Positions 61,331-64,000 of a stretch of DNA of 64,000 bases are shown here, in pieces. A program made the translations under genes and the position numbers. A model generated the notes under the pieces. That model had not been told where the DNA came from. It was given only the letters and a program-made list of their open reading frames with translations, and did not search any database. The DNA lies in contig JAJRWR010000017.1 of the NCBI GenBank assembly GCA_024276695.1, forward strand, positions 30,726 to 94,725, written 5' to 3'. Numbering within the stretch: position 1 is the first letter of the stretch; every line of letters begins with the position of its first letter. Source of the DNA: an archaeon. Lineage in GTDB: Archaea > Thermoproteota > Nitrososphaeria > Nitrososphaerales > Nitrosopumilaceae.

Positions 61331-62959
61331 TCAGTTTACTATAACTTTGGTAATCATTCCAGCCTCAGCATGTTCTAGGATATGGCAATGCATTGCCCAA
61401 CTACCAGGATTTGAAAACTCTACTAAGATATCAATAGTTTTTCCAGCAGGAACTAAAACAGAGTCTTTCCATGCAAGATTATCATTCATAACACCGTCTT
61501 CAGAAACAACCAGAAATCTTTGTCCATGTAGATGAATAGGATGTTGCATTGGATGTGCAGATTCAGGACTGTTTATTAGTCTGATTTTTTTAATATCACC
61601 AACATTTGCCTGATAATCTATGTCAAACCCTTCCTTGCCAGTTTTAACATCACGTAAAATCCAGTTAGTGTTTTTTTCATTAGACATTGCATTCATTTGA
61701 GGTATTTCATCTTCCCATTCAATTGGTTCAATCTCATTTTTAGGTACATCCGTCTTCATGAAATTAGACATTGAATCATTAGTACTCATTGACATTGTTT
61801 TTACATCAAATTCAAGTTCTAAATCAGGCGTATCTGAAAAAAATTTTCTAAATGTATCAATTTCCTGCACAATATCAGAATTTTGTTTGGCAGTGTAAAA
61901 ATCAGGATCATTTTTTACATAAGATTGTAGAACATTAATTTTTCCTAAAATGTAAGTTTTTTCAGGGGTTGAATGAGTGATATTATATTGTCCTGATTGT
62001 TCAAATAAAACATCTATGGTTCTTCTTTCAGATGACGCTAAAACTATCGAATTAACAAATTCTTCTCGTTCATAATAACTTGCATCGTCTGCAATCAGTT
62101 TGATTTTTTGTTGTTCAATTCCAAAATCGAAAGTTCTAGTATTTGCAGTATTTGTAAGATAAAATCTTACAATATCACCCTGCTTTAGCTGAAGATAAAA
62201 ATCAGTTTCTCCATTGATCATCATTGTATTTCCAAATCTTCCCATTAGTGTATGAGTTATTATCTCAGAATCAAATTCTTGCAGACCATTTTCTATTAAG
62301 GAAATATCATCCAGAATTAAGGGAATTTGATAGTCTGCAGAAATAATATCGGGGTTTTTTGGTTCAACTAAGATATTTCCATATAATCCAAGTTCCATCT
62401 GCATTTCTGTTCTTACGTGTGGATGATAAAGAAAAATTCCTGAATCTGGAAATTTGAGATCATATTCAAAAGTTTCTCCAGGAAGTATAGGTTCCTGATT
62501 AATTCCGGGTACACCATCACTAGCATTATCCAATCTCAATCCATGCCAATGAACAGTGGTTGGAAAATTAAGATCATTGGTAAAACGTATAATAACGTTA
62601 TCTCCTTGAGTAGCTAATAACAAAGGACCAGGAGTTTGTCCATTATAGCCATACATTTGGAGAGATTTACCATCAATGATTTTTGTAATCTTATTTGCAG
62701 TTAGTTCAAACTGGTCATAATTTGAAAGGGAAATGGAAGGAATAGATGAGATTAATCTTGGATTGAATTCTTGAGATACATTTTTTGGTATTTCAGAACA
62801 TAATTTATCTCCACAAACAATACTACTGGTTATTTTTCCAAAACTTTTTGGAGAAAGATTTCCACCTTTAGATTTTAGAGCATCTGCATCATTAAAACCA
62901 TCTAAAAAAACAGCTCCAGAAAAAATTGTTAGTAAAAATAAAAGGGTGAGAAATTTCAA
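61331..62959 (-). CDS. Secreted multicopper oxidase
   Basis: This 542-residue enzyme has a signal peptide (residues 1-27) and the four copper-ligand motifs: HWHGL and YHPHVR in the first domain, HPIHLHG and HCHILEHAEAGM in the last. It resembles laccase/CopA-type oxidases that oxidise a substrate or Cu(I) while reducing O2 to water. A Met-rich region (MSMSTNDSMSNFM, with more Met nearby) near residue 400 may bind Cu(I). It lies in the copper-protein region. Confidence 0.93.
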   Translation of the reverse strand: MKFLTLLFLLTIFSGAVFLDGFNDADALKSKGGNLSPKSFGKITSSIVCGDKLCSEIPKNVSQEFNPRLISSIPSISLSNYDQFELTANKITKIIDGKSLQMYGYNGQTPGPLLLATQGDNVIIRFTNDLNFPTTVHWHGLRLDNASDGVPGINQEPILPGETFEYDLKFPDSGIFLYHPHVRTEMQMELGLYGNILVEPKNPDIISADYQIPLILDDISLIENGLQEFDSEIITHTLMGRFGNTMMINGETDFYLQLKQGDIVRFYLTNTANTRTFDFGIEQQKIKLIADDASYYEREEFVNSIVLASSERRTIDVLFEQSGQYNITHSTPEKTYILGKINVLQSYVKNDPDFYTAKQNSDIVQEIDTFRKFFSDTPDLELEFDVKTMSMSTNDSMSNFMKTDVPKNEIEPIEWEDEIPQMNAMSNEKNTNWILRDVKTGKEGFDIDYQANVGDIKKIRLINSPESAHPMQHPIHLHGQRFLVVSEDGVMNDNLAWKDSVLVPAGKTIDILVEFSNPGSWAMHCHILEHAEAGMITKVIVN

Positions 62960-63049
62960 ATATATCAGTCAATGATTGCTTTTCATATAATAATCCATAT
63001 GTCTTTTCAAGTTCTTGGATTTCATTAAAAATAAATTCCAATTTAAAGA

Positions 63050-63253
63050 TCAAGTAGTCAGTTCTGGCTTTATACTCCATGCAACACCCAACATTACAAA
63101 TGGAATACTCAATATTGCAATAATCCCCAATATAGTATAGAATGAAGATTCAGAAACATCAGGGTTGTTAATTATCCAGGGTAATGGAAGTGTAATCATA
63201 AACCAAATTAATGAAAGTAAAATTATCATCTTTGTTTTTTTATTAAAGTTCAA
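63050..63253 (-). CDS. Small two-helix membrane protein, 67 aa
   Basis: ATG 63253 opens a basic start (MNFNKKTKMIILLSLIWFMI), two hydrophobic segments (residues 8-30 and 40-60) and a short tail (SIKPELTT). No family is recognised. It is 90 bases upstream of the multicopper oxidase on the same strand, possibly cotranscribed. Confidence 0.6.
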   Translation of the reverse strand: MNFNKKTKMIILLSLIWFMITLPLPWIINNPDVSESSFYTILGIIAILSIPFVMLGVAWSIKPELTT

Positions 63254-63293
63254 TTACCTAACTTACAATTGCCGAGTATTAATTTGAGACACT

Positions 63294-63305
63294 TTACAAT
63301 TGTAA
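63294..63305. promoter_or_regulatory. Palindrome TTACAATTGTAA upstream of the zinc-protein gene
   Basis: A perfect 12-base palindrome lies 48 bases before ATG 63353, in the space between divergent genes. An identical copy is at 63810-63821, and a degraded form (CTTACAATTGCC) is near 63261. It looks like an operator for a dimeric regulator. Confidence 0.4.
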
Positions 63306-63352
63306 TCGTATCTAGTTAAATATCTAAAAATTGTTTTCAAAATAATATCAAT

Positions 63353-63574
63353 ATGGCAAATATGTGTAAAGGAATTTGTAACAAGTTCAAGGCTACAGAT
63401 TATGAAGGACGACACAGATATGACAATGGACAAAAAATGTGTCCAGTGTGTGAAATTTTTCTAGTCTGGAATGGGATTCGTTGTCCATGTTGTACAGTGA
63501 TACTTCGAATTACGCCTAGAGGTAACAAAGCTAGAAAAGAAATCCATGAAAAACGAAATGCTATTTGGTATTAA
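63353..63574 (+). CDS. Small zinc-binding protein, 73 aa
   Basis: This short protein has the cysteine pattern CKGIC-NKF, CPVCEIF and CPCC with W-x-G-x-RCPCC, matching the N-terminal module of the protein at 5962-6396. The basic tail (RGNKARKEIHEKRNAIWY) suggests nucleic-acid contact. The role is unknown. Confidence 0.8.
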   Translation: MANMCKGICNKFKATDYEGRHRYDNGQKMCPVCEIFLVWNGIRCPCCTVILRITPRGNKARKEIHEKRNAIWY

Positions 63575-63929
63575 TGCAATAAAATATGGAATTTTTGACA
63601 ATCTAAAATAATACTTTGTAATTGTAAGATACTGTAACGATATAATAATTGGATGAATTGACAGAAGAAAATTTTGAAAGGAATAATCTCTTCTAGGATA
63701 GAAATTTAAAAAAATCCTCTCAAAATTCTTTGCTCAACAACATGTGAATCAAACGCAGAGTTATCAAACATGTATTTTCTAACTCGATAACATACTTAAC
63801 AAATATGGTTTACAATTGTAAATAATTCTTCATGAATTTTTAAAATAAATTTTTAGTTAAAAATACAGATATACTTGTAAAAAGCCATTTGTTGATTAGA
63901 TTTTTATTCAATCATATTCATCCCAGCTT
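63575..63929. other. 355-base AT-rich intergenic region with a second palindrome
   Basis: The palindrome TTACAATTGTAA recurs at 63810-63821, about 110 bases before the next gene. Apart from this, no gene or hairpin is seen. Confidence 0.45.
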
Positions 63930-64000
63930 GTGAAGTATGTCTTTGCAATAATTTTACTTGCAGGAATTACATCTCCAGCGTTTGCTCAGGAAACAAACAA
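63930..64000 (+). CDS. Start of a secreted protein (cut by window edge)
   Basis: GTG 63930 opens a signal peptide: VKYVFAIILLAGITSPAFAQ, with an Ala-x-Ala cleavage site. Only 23 codons lie within the window, so the mature protein cannot be identified. Confidence 0.6.
   Translation, partial: MKYVFAIILLAGITSPAFAQETN

Noticed and set aside
61123..61344. Forward open frame of 73 aa
   Set aside because: It is antisense to the more plausible 36-residue membrane peptide and is mostly Leu/Ile/Tyr with no protein-like pattern.
62892..63080. Reverse-strand frame of 62 aa overlapping the multicopper oxidase start
   Set aside because: The first half has coding-like composition, but it overlaps the oxidase signal peptide by 68 bases and ends in a Phe/Trp/Cys-rich tail; an intact gene is not supported.

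Overview
The window looks like chromosomal DNA of an ammonia-oxidising archaeon of the Nitrosopumilus type (Nitrososphaerota, formerly Thaumarchaeota). It is AT-rich and densely coding. It has archaeal information genes (TFE, NAC, RNase P Rpp21, S19e, PDCD5, Nep1, Trm56), many secreted blue-copper proteins, PEFG and CFI-type surface-protein signatures, class II ribonucleotide reductase, and genes fitting the 3-hydroxypropionate/4-hydroxybutyrate cycle. No rRNA and one tRNA (Gly, UCC) were seen. All family calls come from reading motifs; no search was run.

Layout. 1-8.9 kb: small conserved genes, a phasin-like protein, an acyl-CoA thioesterase, a UbiD decarboxylase broken by one in-frame stop, a PAC3-like chaperone candidate, an RNase H/RuvC-fold protein with no standard start, NAC and a PUA protein. 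9.0-13.8 kb: a forward run of PhoU-like regulator, HflX, Trm56, TFE and an aldehyde dehydrogenase. 14.7-20.7 kb: a compact CRISPR-Cas island (cas3-cas6-cas1-cas2-cas4 and nine repeats) with no Cascade genes, bracketed by inverted-repeat clusters. 20.7-25.3 kb: a riboflavin operon with an embedded amidohydrolase. 25.3-40.9 kb: regulators (two frameshifted), a CitE-like lyase, translation genes, tRNA-Gly, class II RNR beside an HTH/ATP-cone/NrdD-like protein without radical residues, thiolase plus DUF35, a frameshifted nitrilase and a tautomerase. 41-64 kb: an envelope and metal region with rhomboid protease, repeat-domain surface proteins, cupredoxins, a CopC-CopD-beta-propeller fusion, ZnuABC with a NikR-like regulator, a decayed IS, a Ni/Co permease and a multicopper oxidase.

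How it fits together. The riboflavin genes overlap and give nearly the whole archaeal route; the amidohydrolase is a good candidate for a step with no assigned enzyme. The CRISPR locus can acquire spacers and process crRNA, but its interference complex must be absent or encoded elsewhere. The metal genes suggest tight copper, zinc and nickel handling.

Caution. Several otherwise intact genes carry a single lesion, mostly one base missing from a poly-A run. This could be real decay or homopolymer sequencing error, and read-level checking should come before calling them pseudogenes.
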